Assembly (NCBI GenBank): GCA_937981995.1
Contig: CALJNC010000038.1
Location: forward strand, 1-64,000
Origin: an uncultured Chitinophagaceae bacterium
GTDB lineage: Bacteria; Bacteroidota; Bacteroidia; Chitinophagales; Chitinophagaceae
Length of the DNA: 64,000 bases
Direction of reading: 5' to 3'
The position numbers were made by a program, and so were the translations under genes. The notes under the pieces were generated by a model. The model searched no databases. It saw only the letters and a list, made by a program, of their open reading frames with translations, and was not told the DNA's origin. Positions 33,395 to 41,542 of this stretch are shown one piece after another (position 1 is the stretch's first letter; each line of letters opens with the position of its first letter).

Positions 33395-35662
33395 TTATTC
33401 TACAATAACTTTAATAGAGGCATCATCAACTTTAATGATATATAGTGCCGGTGCCCAATTTGAAGTATTGATTTTTAAATTTTTCTTTAATGTGTTATGG
33501 TAAATGATTCGTCCATTTAAATCATAAACTGAAACATTTTTAAGTGCATTATTGGCACCCAACAATTCTAAGTTAACGTGCTCATTAGCCGGATTTGGGC
33601 TAACACGAATTTTAGTTTTAGACTTTGTAATTGTATTCGTACTTGTATTAATATTATTTATGCCATTAAAAGTAGGAGGCATAGTTTGGAATGGACCCGT
33701 TCCATTTGCAAAACGCCCGTAACTGATATCGGTTGTTTGAGCAGGAAAAAATATTTGATCTACAATTGTACCGCTTGCGTTTGATAGGAATAATGTTTCA
33801 CCAGCAGATGATAATTTAAAGTTTGCGTGAAAAACTCCTTGCGAAGAATCTTCATCTGCCCATATGATTTGATAACCATTAGCAGGAATAGTAGTTCCGG
33901 CTGGGATTTCCCATTTCATTAATTTGTCTACATTATCCGATAGGAAATAACCACCAATATTTATAGCAGAATTTGTGTTGTTGTGCAACTCAATCCAATC
34001 ATCATACTCCCCATTTAAGTCAGCTACAATCGCGCTGTTAGAAGCAAGCAATTCATTAATGACAATATCACTTACTGGAGGTGAAGCTATATTAACCGTA
34101 TGGTATTCATGCTCCGCTCGTACAGGAGAAAATTTACCAATAGTTGCTCCGTCGGCATAGATATAGTATTGTACAAAAATATTAGACATTACAACATCTG
34201 CTCCATAAACGCCATCATTAGCAGCACCATCATTGTGTAAGCCATCATCAAACATTGGAGTTCTTACAAAGCGATCTTCTACATCTGTACGCGAACCTAA
34301 ATAAACTGCCGTTTCATTAGCCACAGATGCTGTTACGGTTATTGTTGAATTTAAAGCAGGGCTTGTATTGGAAACAGTTACACCCGTTATACTAGGCTCA
34401 GTGGCTGTAAAGTCACTAAGTCCCAAAAGGTAAGTGGCACGTGGTCCCATTAAGTTTGTAATACCAATATAGCTACCGCCTCCAGGTCCAGGCCCGCCGC
34501 CTACATCTGATGTTAGATTACTTTGAAAATTAGCAAAAGTGAAAAACTTATTTGGATCATTTTGCACTGCGGTACTAATTGTATTTTGTAAAGCTTGCCC
34601 TTGCGTTTGATATGCACCATTCGAAAAGTTCTCAGTTAGCATTGTTTTCATATGAGCCAAGTACATTCTTTTATAAATAGGGATTGCAAATAGTTCTTGA
34701 ACTAAAGGTAAATCAGTATCTGTTGCACCTAACAAATGACTCATTTGTTGTTTCTGTGCATTGCTATTTAAATTACCCGAATTAGTTCTTGCAAAGCCTC
34801 CAAAGGATTCGTTTAAATCCCAAACTACTGAATTGAACCTTCCATTATTATCTCGATATAAGTAATAGTTTTGCTTAAAGCCTCCTATATAACTATCCAA
34901 GTTTACAAGCGTATTATCAAATGCTAGCATCCATAGTGCACGATCTACATCTAAAATTGTTTCGATAGAGGCAGTTGTATTTTTTAAAGTATCACATAGG
35001 TCAATCAATTCTTGCCATCCGTTATCTGATTTTAATTCGTAGCCATCATAGTAATCTGTGCTATCCTGACCCAGATATACTAAGTTAGGAAAATCATTGG
35101 ATTGTGGACCTGCACCAGCGGGTGGATTACATTTAATAAATGTATTTTTCTTTGAGTAAAATTTACGATTTACAAATCCTTTATTAATAGCTTCTGAATT
35201 ACTATATAGTCCAATCAATGTTCCATTTATTGTAAGTGTTGCATAGTTTGATTGTGGCGCATGCATATACTGTCTGAGTATTTGATAGGATAATACCTCA
35301 CGTAAAAAAGAAGGATCTTTCGCTACATTGCTCAACTTGATATCAGTATACCCTTGATAATCTTGATTTTTGTATGTGTCTAATTCAATATGAAATGGAT
35401 TTTTAGCTTGGTTAGAATTATAGGTACTATTCCCTTTAAATTTTACCCCAACACTATCGTATGTTGTATTGTTGATCTTCACTGTAGTGGCCATGGTATA
35501 GCCGTCAGCGCCGGCCCTCTCAGCATCTAATACTTGATCCCAATTGCTTTGCGCAAATGTTATTTCTATGGTTTGAATCGTGCTCATGTCATAAAAACCT
35601 TGAGCTTGAACCGCAAGGTTTAAAAGAATGCAGCTTGTGAGTAAAAGTGTAATTTTTTTCAT
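33395..35662 (-). CDS. Secreted CotH-type kinase with lamin-tail and T9SS type A sorting domains
   Basis: A 755-residue protein: signal peptide (about 1-20, ending AVQAQ), CotH kinase domain (about 20-420), a middle Ig-like part, lamin-tail domain (about 530-650, NELLASNSAIVADLNGEYDDWIELHN), and a T9SS type A sorting domain at the end (RVSPNPANEHVNLELLG, VYDLNGRIIYH, PALYIIKVDD). CotH proteins are atypical protein kinases first described in spore coats; the segment SYIGGFKQNYYLYRDNN then SVVWDLNESFGG matches the region holding the metal-binding residues, so activity is plausible. It should be exported by SprA. It lies 53 bases after the EF-hand gene and is likely co-transcribed with it. Confidence 0.9.
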   Translation of the reverse strand: MKKITLLLTSCILLNLAVQAQGFYDMSTIQTIEITFAQSNWDQVLDAERAGADGYTMATTVKINNTTYDSVGVKFKGNSTYNSNQAKNPFHIELDTYKNQDYQGYTDIKLSNVAKDPSFLREVLSYQILRQYMHAPQSNYATLTINGTLIGLYSNSEAINKGFVNRKFYSKKNTFIKCNPPAGAGPQSNDFPNLVYLGQDSTDYYDGYELKSDNGWQELIDLCDTLKNTTASIETILDVDRALWMLAFDNTLVNLDSYIGGFKQNYYLYRDNNGRFNSVVWDLNESFGGFARTNSGNLNSNAQKQQMSHLLGATDTDLPLVQELFAIPIYKRMYLAHMKTMLTENFSNGAYQTQGQALQNTISTAVQNDPNKFFTFANFQSNLTSDVGGGPGPGGGSYIGITNLMGPRATYLLGLSDFTATEPSITGVTVSNTSPALNSTITVTASVANETAVYLGSRTDVEDRFVRTPMFDDGLHNDGAANDGVYGADVVMSNIFVQYYIYADGATIGKFSPVRAEHEYHTVNIASPPVSDIVINELLASNSAIVADLNGEYDDWIELHNNTNSAINIGGYFLSDNVDKLMKWEIPAGTTIPANGYQIIWADEDSSQGVFHANFKLSSAGETLFLSNASGTIVDQIFFPAQTTDISYGRFANGTGPFQTMPPTFNGINNINTSTNTITKSKTKIRVSPNPANEHVNLELLGANNALKNVSVYDLNGRIIYHNTLKKNLKINTSNWAPALYIIKVDDASIKVIVE

Positions 35663-35715
35663 GTCGTATTTTCTTAGACGTTTAATATTTTTTTTCCCTT
35701 CGTTTAAAAAAGAGT

Positions 35716-36375
35716 TTATCGCGTTCTATTATTTCTTGTTTGTTTCTTTCTTGGGTTTCTATTTCTTCTTTGCTGTCTACTTGAAAGTTCTTTCTGACTT
35801 ATGAATCCATTGTTATCTCTATCTAATCTATTGAACATTTTTCTTGGGCTAGCGTTGGTGTATCGTCTTTTATTTTTTATGGATCGTTTATACTCTCTAA
35901 AAGAGATGCGACCATCATTGTTTTTATCAGAGTTACTAAATCTAGAATTAGATTGAGTGTTTCTTCGGTTGTTGCTCTGCCTGGTGTTTTGCCTTGGGTT
36001 ACGGCGTCGGTCATTCGTATTGTTTTGGTTTCTAATTCCATTATCTCTATTAGGGCGTTTGGTGCGGGGGACTCTACCATTTACCTTATTGCGCATTCTG
36101 TTTTTTCTTGCGGCAATAAATTCTTCACGGGAAATAACACGATCACCATTGGTATCAAATCTTTTAAAAGAATTTGCTGCATTAACTACTCTTTTGGTAT
36201 TGCTTTTGTGCGCAATAGCAGCTTGGTATTCTTGCATGTTTATACGGCCATCATTATTCTGGTCCCAATTTTGGAATGCCTTAGCGGGGTTCTTTTTGTT
36301 TTGGTTCTGTTGTGCGTGCAAGTTGCTTGTTATAAATAAACAACCGGTGATAGCGATTAGTTTAATAAGTTTCAT
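35716..36375 (-). CDS. Secreted EF-hand calcium-binding protein
   Basis: A 219-residue protein with signal peptide (residues 1-21, ending NLHAQ). Four EF-hand loops are readable: DQNNDGRINMQE (about 38-49), DTNGDRVISREE (about 74-85), DKNNDGRISFRE (about 152-163) and DRDNNGFISQKE (about 184-195); all have the acidic/Asn ligands, Gly at position 6 (absent in the second, which has Asp-Arg), and Glu at 12. The linkers and the C-terminus are very rich in Arg and Asn. It is probably exported or periplasmic and folds on calcium. Together with the CotH-type kinase just downstream it may form a functional pair, with this protein a possible substrate; this is inference. An exact -7 box lies 44 bases upstream. 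Confidence 0.88.
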   Translation of the reverse strand: MKLIKLIAITGCLFITSNLHAQQNQNKKNPAKAFQNWDQNNDGRINMQEYQAAIAHKSNTKRVVNAANSFKRFDTNGDRVISREEFIAARKNRMRNKVNGRVPRTKRPNRDNGIRNQNNTNDRRRNPRQNTRQSNNRRNTQSNSRFSNSDKNNDGRISFREYKRSIKNKRRYTNASPRKMFNRLDRDNNGFISQKELSSRQQRRNRNPRKKQTRNNRTR

Positions 36376-36419
36376 ATTTCTAATTTTTCGCCTTCAGTTT
36401 GCTTAACCAATAGGCTTTT

Positions 36420-36427
36420 CAAATATA
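36420..36427 (-). promoter_or_regulatory. Putative -7 box for the EF-hand/CotH pair
   Basis: On the minus strand this reads TATATTTG, exact TAnnTTTG, 44 bases before the EF-hand ATG and downstream of the rplY terminator, so it is well placed to start a new transcript. Confidence 0.55.
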
Positions 36428-36465
36428 TTGTTTTTATAAAATTAGTGCGTTAATCATTTGCATAT

Positions 36466-36494
36466 AAAAAAACCACCACACAGAAGTGTAGTGG
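36466..36494 (-). terminator. rplY terminator
   Basis: Stem CCACCACAC (36473-36481) pairs with GTGTAGTGG (36486-36494), one G-T wobble, loop AGAA; seven A's (36466-36472) give a U-tract on the minus strand. It lies 27 bases after the rplY stop. Confidence 0.88.
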
Positions 36495-36520
36495 CTATAT
36501 ATTTTTTTTAAATTATAGGT

Positions 36521-37168
36521 TTATGAGTCTGCTTTTGCTTCAGCACCTTCTGCTGCTTCTGCTCCTTCGCCTTCAGCACCTTCTTCACCAGCGTCGCCGC
36601 CACCTTCATTTGCTTCTTGTTTCAACACACGTGTTGTAACTACAGCACAAACAGGTATACGAGGACTATGCATAATTTCAGCATCTTCAAATACTATGTC
36701 AGAGATACGTAAGTTTTTACCAATTAATAGTTCAGTGATATCTACTTCGATATGCTCAACTAATTTAGCTGGTACTGTACGTACTTTAATTGTGTTCATT
36801 TTGGCTACAAAACGACCACCTGCTCTTACACCTTCAGATGTTCCTACAAACTTCAATGGAATATTTGCAATCAACCTTTTATCTTCTACTAATTCTAAGA
36901 AGTCAAGGTGAGTTACCTTATCCGTTAGTTTGTGCATTTGTAAGTCTTTCAAAATACATTTGTAAGATTTATCGCCAATTTCAATATTGGCAAGCAAAAA
37001 CTCTGATGTGTAAACAATACCACGGATTTCTAGAGGAGTTGCGTAGAAGTGGATTGTTTCGTTACCTCCGTAAATTACTGCAGGCACTTGCCCCTCAGAA
37101 CGTAGCCGACGAGAGGATTTCTTCCCGGTTTCGCTTCTAAGTTGTCCTTTGATAGTAATACTTTTCAT
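36521..37168 (-). CDS. rplY: Ribosomal protein bL25 (general stress form, Ctc)
   Basis: A 215-residue bL25 of the long Ctc/TL5 type, which binds 5S rRNA. N-terminal ITIKGQLRSETGKKSSRRLR and VPAVIYGG match the 5S-binding domain; the C-terminal domain (about 100-190) has PLKFVGTSEGVRAGG, VEHIEVDITELLIGKNLRISDI and CAVVTTR. It ends in an Ala/Glu/Gly-rich acidic tail typical of the family. prs, its conserved neighbour, precedes it by 144 bases. Promoter and terminator are both visible. Confidence 0.95.
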   Translation of the reverse strand: MKSITIKGQLRSETGKKSSRRLRSEGQVPAVIYGGNETIHFYATPLEIRGIVYTSEFLLANIEIGDKSYKCILKDLQMHKLTDKVTHLDFLELVEDKRLIANIPLKFVGTSEGVRAGGRFVAKMNTIKVRTVPAKLVEHIEVDITELLIGKNLRISDIVFEDAEIMHSPRIPVCAVVTTRVLKQEANEGGGDAGEEGAEGEGAEAAEGAEAKADS

Positions 37169-37191
37169 TATCTATTTTTTTTATTGGAGCG

Positions 37192-37221
37192 CAAAGATAG
37201 TTAAATCTACTAAACTGCCAA
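37192..37221 (-). promoter_or_regulatory. rplY promoter (-33 and -7)
   Basis: On the minus strand a TTG (37221 to 37219) is followed after 19 bases by TATCTTTG (37199 to 37192), the best complete promoter match in the window. The -7 box ends 23 bases before the ATG. Confidence 0.7.
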
Positions 37222-37231
37222 GGTTTAGTAG
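37207..37231. repeat. Inverted repeat over the rplY -33 element
   Basis: Perfect 9-base arms CTACTAAAC (37207-37215) and GTTTAGTAG (37223-37231), 7-base spacer. The -33 TTG of rplY sits in the spacer. A further TTTAGTAG occurs at 37269-37276. It may be an operator or a weak prs terminator; it has no U-tract. Confidence 0.6.
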
Positions 37232-37312
37232 GTTTATAGGAGCTGTAAAATTGACTAGGTTCAAAGGATTTAGTAGATAAAGTGTTTAACGTAATCAACG
37301 ACCCAATTTCAA

Positions 37313-38275
37313 CTATGCTACTGGTTCAGCTTTTTTTTTATCGCTATGTATGAATAATGAGCTGATACTCTTATTCTCAAACATATTACGAATCGCTACT
37401 GAGAATAGCTCGGCAGTACTCACCACTTTGATTTTGCTAGATTCTTGCTTTAAAGGAATTGTATCACAAACCACCAATTCAGTTAAAACTGAATTTTCAA
37501 TGTTTTCGTACGCTTTGCCGCTTAAAACAGGGTGCGTGCAAAATGCTCTTACGCTTTTAGCTCCTTTTTCAATGAGCATGGCAGCACTGCGGGTTAAGGT
37601 TCCTGCTGTGTCACATATATCGTCAATCAAAACGATGTTTTTTCCTGTTACATCTCCTATTACCGTCATAGAAGCTATTTCATTTGCACGTTTTCTTTGC
37701 TTATCGCAAATAACCATTTCAGCATTAAAGTAACTAGCCACCTCACGTACACGATTTGTGCTTCCTACATCTGGGCTAGCAAAACATAAATCCTCAATTT
37801 CTAAATCTTCGATGTAAGGAATAAATATTGCTGAGCTATCTAAATGATCCACTGGGATATCAAAGAATCCTTGAATTTGAGGAGCATGTAAATCCATAGT
37901 CATGATACGATTGGCCCCTGCTTTTGCGATTAAGTTGGCGCAAAGTTTTGAAGCAATAGAAACACGAGGTTTGTCTTTTCTATCCTGACGTGCAAATCCA
38001 AAATAGGGTATTACCGCCGTAATATATCCTGCAGAAGCTCTTCGAGCAGCATCCATCATCATGAGCAATTCCATTAGGTTGTCAGAAGGAGCATTTGTGC
38101 TTTGAACTAAAAAAACATAATCACCACGAATACTCTCTTTGTACTCCGGTTGAAACTCTCCATCACTAAATTTTTGAATGTGCAATTCTCCTAAAGGAAT
38201 ATCCGAATGATCGGCTATAGCCTTTGCTAGGTCTGGAGTTGCATTACCTGAGAAGATTTGAATTTCTGAGCGCAT
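37313..38275 (-). CDS. prs: Ribose-phosphate pyrophosphokinase
   Basis: PRPP synthase (320 residues from the ATG ending at 38275). The open frame reaches 38320, but the -7 box TATATTTG at 38301-38308 lies inside that extension and the family normally begins here (EIQIFSGNATPDLAKAIA). Conserved pieces are GELHIQKFSDGE, VFLVQSTNAPSDNLMELL, IPYFGFARQDRK, RIMTMDLHAPQIQGFF, and the PRPP loop VLIDDICDTAGTL. It supplies PRPP for purine, pyrimidine, histidine and NAD synthesis. rplY follows, the order usual in the phylum. Confidence 0.97.
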   Translation of the reverse strand: MRSEIQIFSGNATPDLAKAIADHSDIPLGELHIQKFSDGEFQPEYKESIRGDYVFLVQSTNAPSDNLMELLMMMDAARRASAGYITAVIPYFGFARQDRKDKPRVSIASKLCANLIAKAGANRIMTMDLHAPQIQGFFDIPVDHLDSSAIFIPYIEDLEIEDLCFASPDVGSTNRVREVASYFNAEMVICDKQRKRANEIASMTVIGDVTGKNIVLIDDICDTAGTLTRSAAMLIEKGAKSVRAFCTHPVLSGKAYENIENSVLTELVVCDTIPLKQESSKIKVVSTAELFSVAIRNMFENKSISSLFIHSDKKKAEPVA

Positions 38276-38300
38276 AATATTGTGGTATGAATTTTGTGAA

Positions 38301-38308
38301 CAAATATA
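38301..38308 (-). promoter_or_regulatory. Putative -7 box for prs
   Basis: On the minus strand this reads TATATTTG, an exact match, 25 bases before the ATG at 38275. It rules out use of the longer frame to 38320 if active. Confidence 0.55.
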
Positions 38309-38367
38309 TAAGTATGTCAAGTATTTTTAAGTACCCAAAAGCTTGATGTGCATAAGTCCTAATAAGT

Positions 38368-38883
38368 ATGAGAAAAATAATTAAGGTATCCGGTATCGTT
38401 TGTGCTCTTTTATTGACCTGTCAATTTGTTATGGCGCAATCAAAAACAAAGGAATTTGATTTAAGAAATGCACCTAAGTTTTGGGTTGATAAAATACAAG
38501 AACGCTATGACAAGTTTACTAAGAATGATGACTTCCTAGTTTATCATAAGGTGAGCAAATTAGCAGATCGTAATACTGAGTTGCCAGTGCTTGTTCAATT
38601 GTTTAAGGGGCGGTTATATCATTTTATGGTATTTGCAGATCCTAGCGTACATAAAGTGCAAATGAAATTAGGAAAGCGAGGAGTAGGGCATATTATTACT
38701 GATAAATTTTACCCGCAACGAGACGGAGAGTTTTATTCTGATTTTACATACGTCTGTTCTAAAACAGGATGTTACTTACTTACAGTTTTTCAGCGTGGAG
38801 GTAATAAAAAACAAATGACTCATATTGCCGTTTTGCAAAAAGAGCGTGACGAAAATAGATCCTTAGAGTTTGGTTATGATTAA
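38368..38883 (+). CDS. Secreted protein of unknown function
   Basis: A 171-residue protein with a good signal peptide (about 1-23, ending FVMAQ). The mature part has a basic, aromatic-rich beta pattern (LVQLFKGRLYHFMVFADPSVH, GHIITDKFYP, FTYVCSKTGCYLLTVFQRGG) and two Cys (in VCSKTGCY) that could form a disulphide. No family recognised. It stands alone, divergent from prs by 92 bases and convergent with the hydrolase gene, four bases away. No terminator is seen between them. Confidence 0.65.
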   Translation: MRKIIKVSGIVCALLLTCQFVMAQSKTKEFDLRNAPKFWVDKIQERYDKFTKNDDFLVYHKVSKLADRNTELPVLVQLFKGRLYHFMVFADPSVHKVQMKLGKRGVGHIITDKFYPQRDGEFYSDFTYVCSKTGCYLLTVFQRGGNKKQMTHIAVLQKERDENRSLEFGYD

Positions 38884-38887
38884 AAAT

Positions 38888-39532
38888 TTAATCTAGTATT
38901 GAATTAATAATTGGATTGATTTCATCAGCTTTATTAAAAATCATAAAATGATTTCCGCCTTCAATTATATGGTCGGCTTCTACAAAACTGCTTTGCAATA
39001 GCATATCCTTGTTGCCATGTATGTGACAAGTTGAGCAAGGTACTTCGGTATTTTTCCATCGGCTAATTGTGCGCATAGACCATGACAAATAATCCTCATT
39101 TAAACTATCAATAAAATCACTTGCTATTTCTTTTTCTTTATCTGTTTTAGTGCCTAAAAAATTATAAACTAGCGGCTTACTTTTTTTAACCAATGCCGTA
39201 GGCATTAAACTATCCAGGCCAAGGGAGCCTGCCATTTTTATTTGAGGTGGCAGCTCGCTTTTTGTTTTACATGAAGAAATAAGAATAACTTTTTTGGCGG
39301 AAATAGTTTTGGCAATTTCGATTGCCATCATACCTCCAAAAGATAGTCCTACAATAATAGGTGCCTCACCCGTAATATTTGTAGCCATTCGCTTTGCGTA
39401 GGACTCAATGCTTTCTTTTTTTTGCAGGGGTGCAAGCCAAGGGAGGTAAGTTGCATTGTGCTTTTTCACAAAATCTAACTTGCTAAATGCTCTTTGGTCT
39501 GCTCCTAAACCGCTTATGTAGTAAATGTTCAT
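38888..39532 (-). CDS. Small alpha/beta hydrolase
   Basis: A 214-residue alpha/beta-hydrolase. The nucleophile elbow is GLSFGG with Ser64, the oxyanion glycine is in ISGLGADQRAF (about 6-16), the catalytic His lies in EGGNHFMIF near residue 197, and the Asp is probably near HGNKDMLL (about 177). Substrate unknown; no lid-domain features are diagnostic. It follows pdxA by six bases on the same strand, so it is probably the last gene of a murI-pdxA-hydrolase operon. Confidence 0.82.
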   Translation of the reverse strand: MNIYYISGLGADQRAFSKLDFVKKHNATYLPWLAPLQKKESIESYAKRMATNITGEAPIIVGLSFGGMMAIEIAKTISAKKVILISSCKTKSELPPQIKMAGSLGLDSLMPTALVKKSKPLVYNFLGTKTDKEKEIASDFIDSLNEDYLSWSMRTISRWKNTEVPCSTCHIHGNKDMLLQSSFVEADHIIEGGNHFMIFNKADEINPIINSILD

Positions 39533-39538
39533 TTTTAT

Positions 39539-40621
39539 CTATCCTCTATCCTCAGGTTTATTGCGTCTTGGTCGTTTACTATGCGTGCCGTAAGCAAGGT
39601 GATTTTTAGTATTTTCTTGGTAACCTTGACGTTGTGCTAAAATATCAATACAACTATATAAGGCATGTAAATAGGAGCTTGGATTTGCTTCGTTTTTACC
39701 AGCAATTTCAAATGCGGTACCATGGTCAGGCGATGTGCGTACAATAGAAAGTCCTGCCGAAAAGTTTACGCCTTCATCATTGTCTAGTGTTTTAAAAGGA
39801 ATTAATCCTTGGTCATGATACATGGCTAATACGCAATCAAATTCTTGGTATGCGCTTCGTGCAAAAAAACCATCTGCCGCATATGGGCCAAAAACTAAAA
39901 TATTTTTATCACGCAGTTGCTCAATTGCGGGCATGATAATTGCTTTTTCTTCTGATCCAATTAAGCCATCGTCTCCTGCATGAGGATTTAATCCTAAAAT
40001 GGCAATCTTAGGTTTTTCAATTCCAAAATCTTGGATTAAAGATTTATGTACGATCTCAGTTTTTGAAACGATAGCTGCTGTGGTAATATGCTTTTCTAAT
40101 TGTGTAACAGGCACATGCTCCGTAAGCAAGGCTACTTTCAAATAATCAGTACACAGCATCATGGCTACATCAGAAGCACCAAAGGTTTCTTTTAAATAAG
40201 GTGTATGGCCACTATGATTAAAGTTTGGTCCTTGCACATTTTTTTTGTGAATAGGTGCTGTAAGCAAGCCATCAATTTGTTTATCTTTTAAGCATTGTAC
40301 GGCAACTTCCAAACTGCGTACTGCATATTTGCCACCTTCTGGAGTGAGTTTGCCAGGTGTAATTTTTACATCTTCCTGCCAGCAGGTATATACATTGAGC
40401 GCTTTAGGGTTTAGTTTATCCCATTCTTTTACGCTGGTGTATTTAAATTGTTCATTTATACTTTTGGTATAAAAACTTAATACTTTATTACTTGCAAAAA
40501 GTACAGGAGTACAATAGTCAAATAAACTTTTATTGCTAAATGTTTTTATGATTAGTTCTAAACCAATGCCATTTAAATCTCCTGTGGTTAAACCAATGAT
40601 TGGTTTTTTGTTTTCACTCAT
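39539..40621 (-). CDS. pdxA: 4-hydroxythreonine-4-phosphate dehydrogenase
   Basis: PdxA (360 residues) oxidises 4-hydroxythreonine phosphate in the DXP-dependent route to pyridoxal phosphate. Diagnostic stretches are IGLTTGDLNGIGLELI, LTAPIHKKNVQ, NHSGHTPYLKETFG, LGLNPHAGDDGLIG, GPYAADGFF and MYHDQGLIPFK. The conserved metal-binding histidines sit in these. The ATG overlaps the murI stop as ATGA, indicating translational coupling. The Lys/Arg-rich C-terminal tail (about 335-360) is somewhat longer than average. Confidence 0.95.
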   Translation of the reverse strand: MSENKKPIIGLTTGDLNGIGLELIIKTFSNKSLFDYCTPVLFASNKVLSFYTKSINEQFKYTSVKEWDKLNPKALNVYTCWQEDVKITPGKLTPEGGKYAVRSLEVAVQCLKDKQIDGLLTAPIHKKNVQGPNFNHSGHTPYLKETFGASDVAMMLCTDYLKVALLTEHVPVTQLEKHITTAAIVSKTEIVHKSLIQDFGIEKPKIAILGLNPHAGDDGLIGSEEKAIIMPAIEQLRDKNILVFGPYAADGFFARSAYQEFDCVLAMYHDQGLIPFKTLDNDEGVNFSAGLSIVRTSPDHGTAFEIAGKNEANPSSYLHALYSCIDILAQRQGYQENTKNHLAYGTHSKRPRRNKPEDRG

Positions 40622-41415
40622 AATGCAAATATATTGTGTTCTGTAACGTTAATCTCTTTTCCAAAAAACATAGATGCCGATTTGGCAAAAGTTTTTGTGT
40701 AATCGCTAACCTTAAATTCGTCTTCTCCTTCTTTATTAATTGATAGTAGGTTGTTTTTTTCTAAATAAGCTTTTACATCCTGCGCCATAAAGTCAGCATT
40801 ATCCATTACGTCTATTTTATTTTCAAAAAAATCGATGACTGATTTTTTAATCAATGGGTAGTGCGTACAAGCAAGTAAAAGCGCTTCAATATCTTTAAAT
40901 TGGCTCAGGTATTCTTTTATCACTTCTTTTGAGATATCATTTTTATTAAACCCTTCCTCTATCATAGGTACTAATAATGGGGTGGCAAGTGCATTGAGTT
41001 TTGTAATGGGGTTGTACTCATTTAATATACTTGTATAAACTTCACTTTGTACGGTAACCTGCGTACCTATCAAACCTATTTGTGCGTAGTTCTTTTGTGC
41101 TACGGCTTTTAGCATGGGTCGTATTACACCCCGTATTTCTATTTGCTCGTGGTATTTTTCCCTTAGGTAACTAGCTGCCGTTGCTGATGCTGAATTGCAC
41201 GCAATTACAATTAATTTGACGCCTTGTTTTATTAAATACTCTACAATGGCTGCGCTATACTCTTTAATATGCGTGTCGCTTTTTTCGCCATACGGCAGAT
41301 GCAGGGTATCTCCGTAGTAAATAATGCGTTCTTGCGGCATTAAATTACTTATAGCCTTAGCCACCGTAAGGCCGCCTAAGCCGCTATCAAATATGCCAAT
41401 GGGCGCATTTTTCAT
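40618..41415 (-). CDS. murI: Glutamate racemase
   Basis: MurI (265 residues) makes D-glutamate for peptidoglycan. I start it at ATG ending 41415 (KNAPIGIFDSGLGG), because the only longer start is a TTG in front and the -7 box TACTTTTG (41422-41429) covers that TTG. Catalytic residues are Asp10, Cys73 (ACNSASA) and Cys184 (LACTHYPL). The stop overlaps the start of pdxA. As the -7 box ends six bases before the ATG, the mRNA should be nearly leaderless. Confidence 0.95.
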   Translation of the reverse strand: MKNAPIGIFDSGLGGLTVAKAISNLMPQERIIYYGDTLHLPYGEKSDTHIKEYSAAIVEYLIKQGVKLIVIACNSASATAASYLREKYHEQIEIRGVIRPMLKAVAQKNYAQIGLIGTQVTVQSEVYTSILNEYNPITKLNALATPLLVPMIEEGFNKNDISKEVIKEYLSQFKDIEALLLACTHYPLIKKSVIDFFENKIDVMDNADFMAQDVKAYLEKNNLLSINKEGEDEFKVSDYTKTFAKSASMFFGKEINVTEHNIFAL

Positions 41416-41421
41416 TGGTAT

Positions 41422-41429
41422 CAAAAGTA
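41422..41429 (-). promoter_or_regulatory. Putative -7 box for murI
   Basis: On the minus strand this reads TACTTTTG, an exact TAnnTTTG match, six bases before the ATG at 41415. A TTTG (41447 to 41444) lies 14 bases upstream, a short spacing. Confidence 0.5.
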
Positions 41430-41466
41430 TCTTTTTTTTATACCAAAGGCAAAATATAAAATAGCG

Positions 41467-41474
41467 TATATTCG
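41467..41474 (+). promoter_or_regulatory. Weak -7 box for rny
   Basis: TATATTCG is one mismatch from TAnnTTTG and lies 68 bases before the rny ATG. Weak; no -33 TTG is seen. Confidence 0.3.
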
Positions 41475-41542
41475 CTCGTAGGTAAATGAAAGGTCATTTA
41501 TCAGTAATATATTAATAATACAAGTGAAAATAGATATACAAT

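Noticed and set aside
35953-36406. Two overlapping open frames of 128-149 residues on the plus strand opposite the EF-hand gene
   Set aside because: They are antisense to a gene with four clear EF-hand loops; their Leu/Phe/Cys-rich composition is what reverse-reading Asn/Arg/Asp-rich codons gives.
38276-38320. Longer N-terminus of prs
   Set aside because: A -7 box lies within it, and the family normally begins at the ATG ending 38275.
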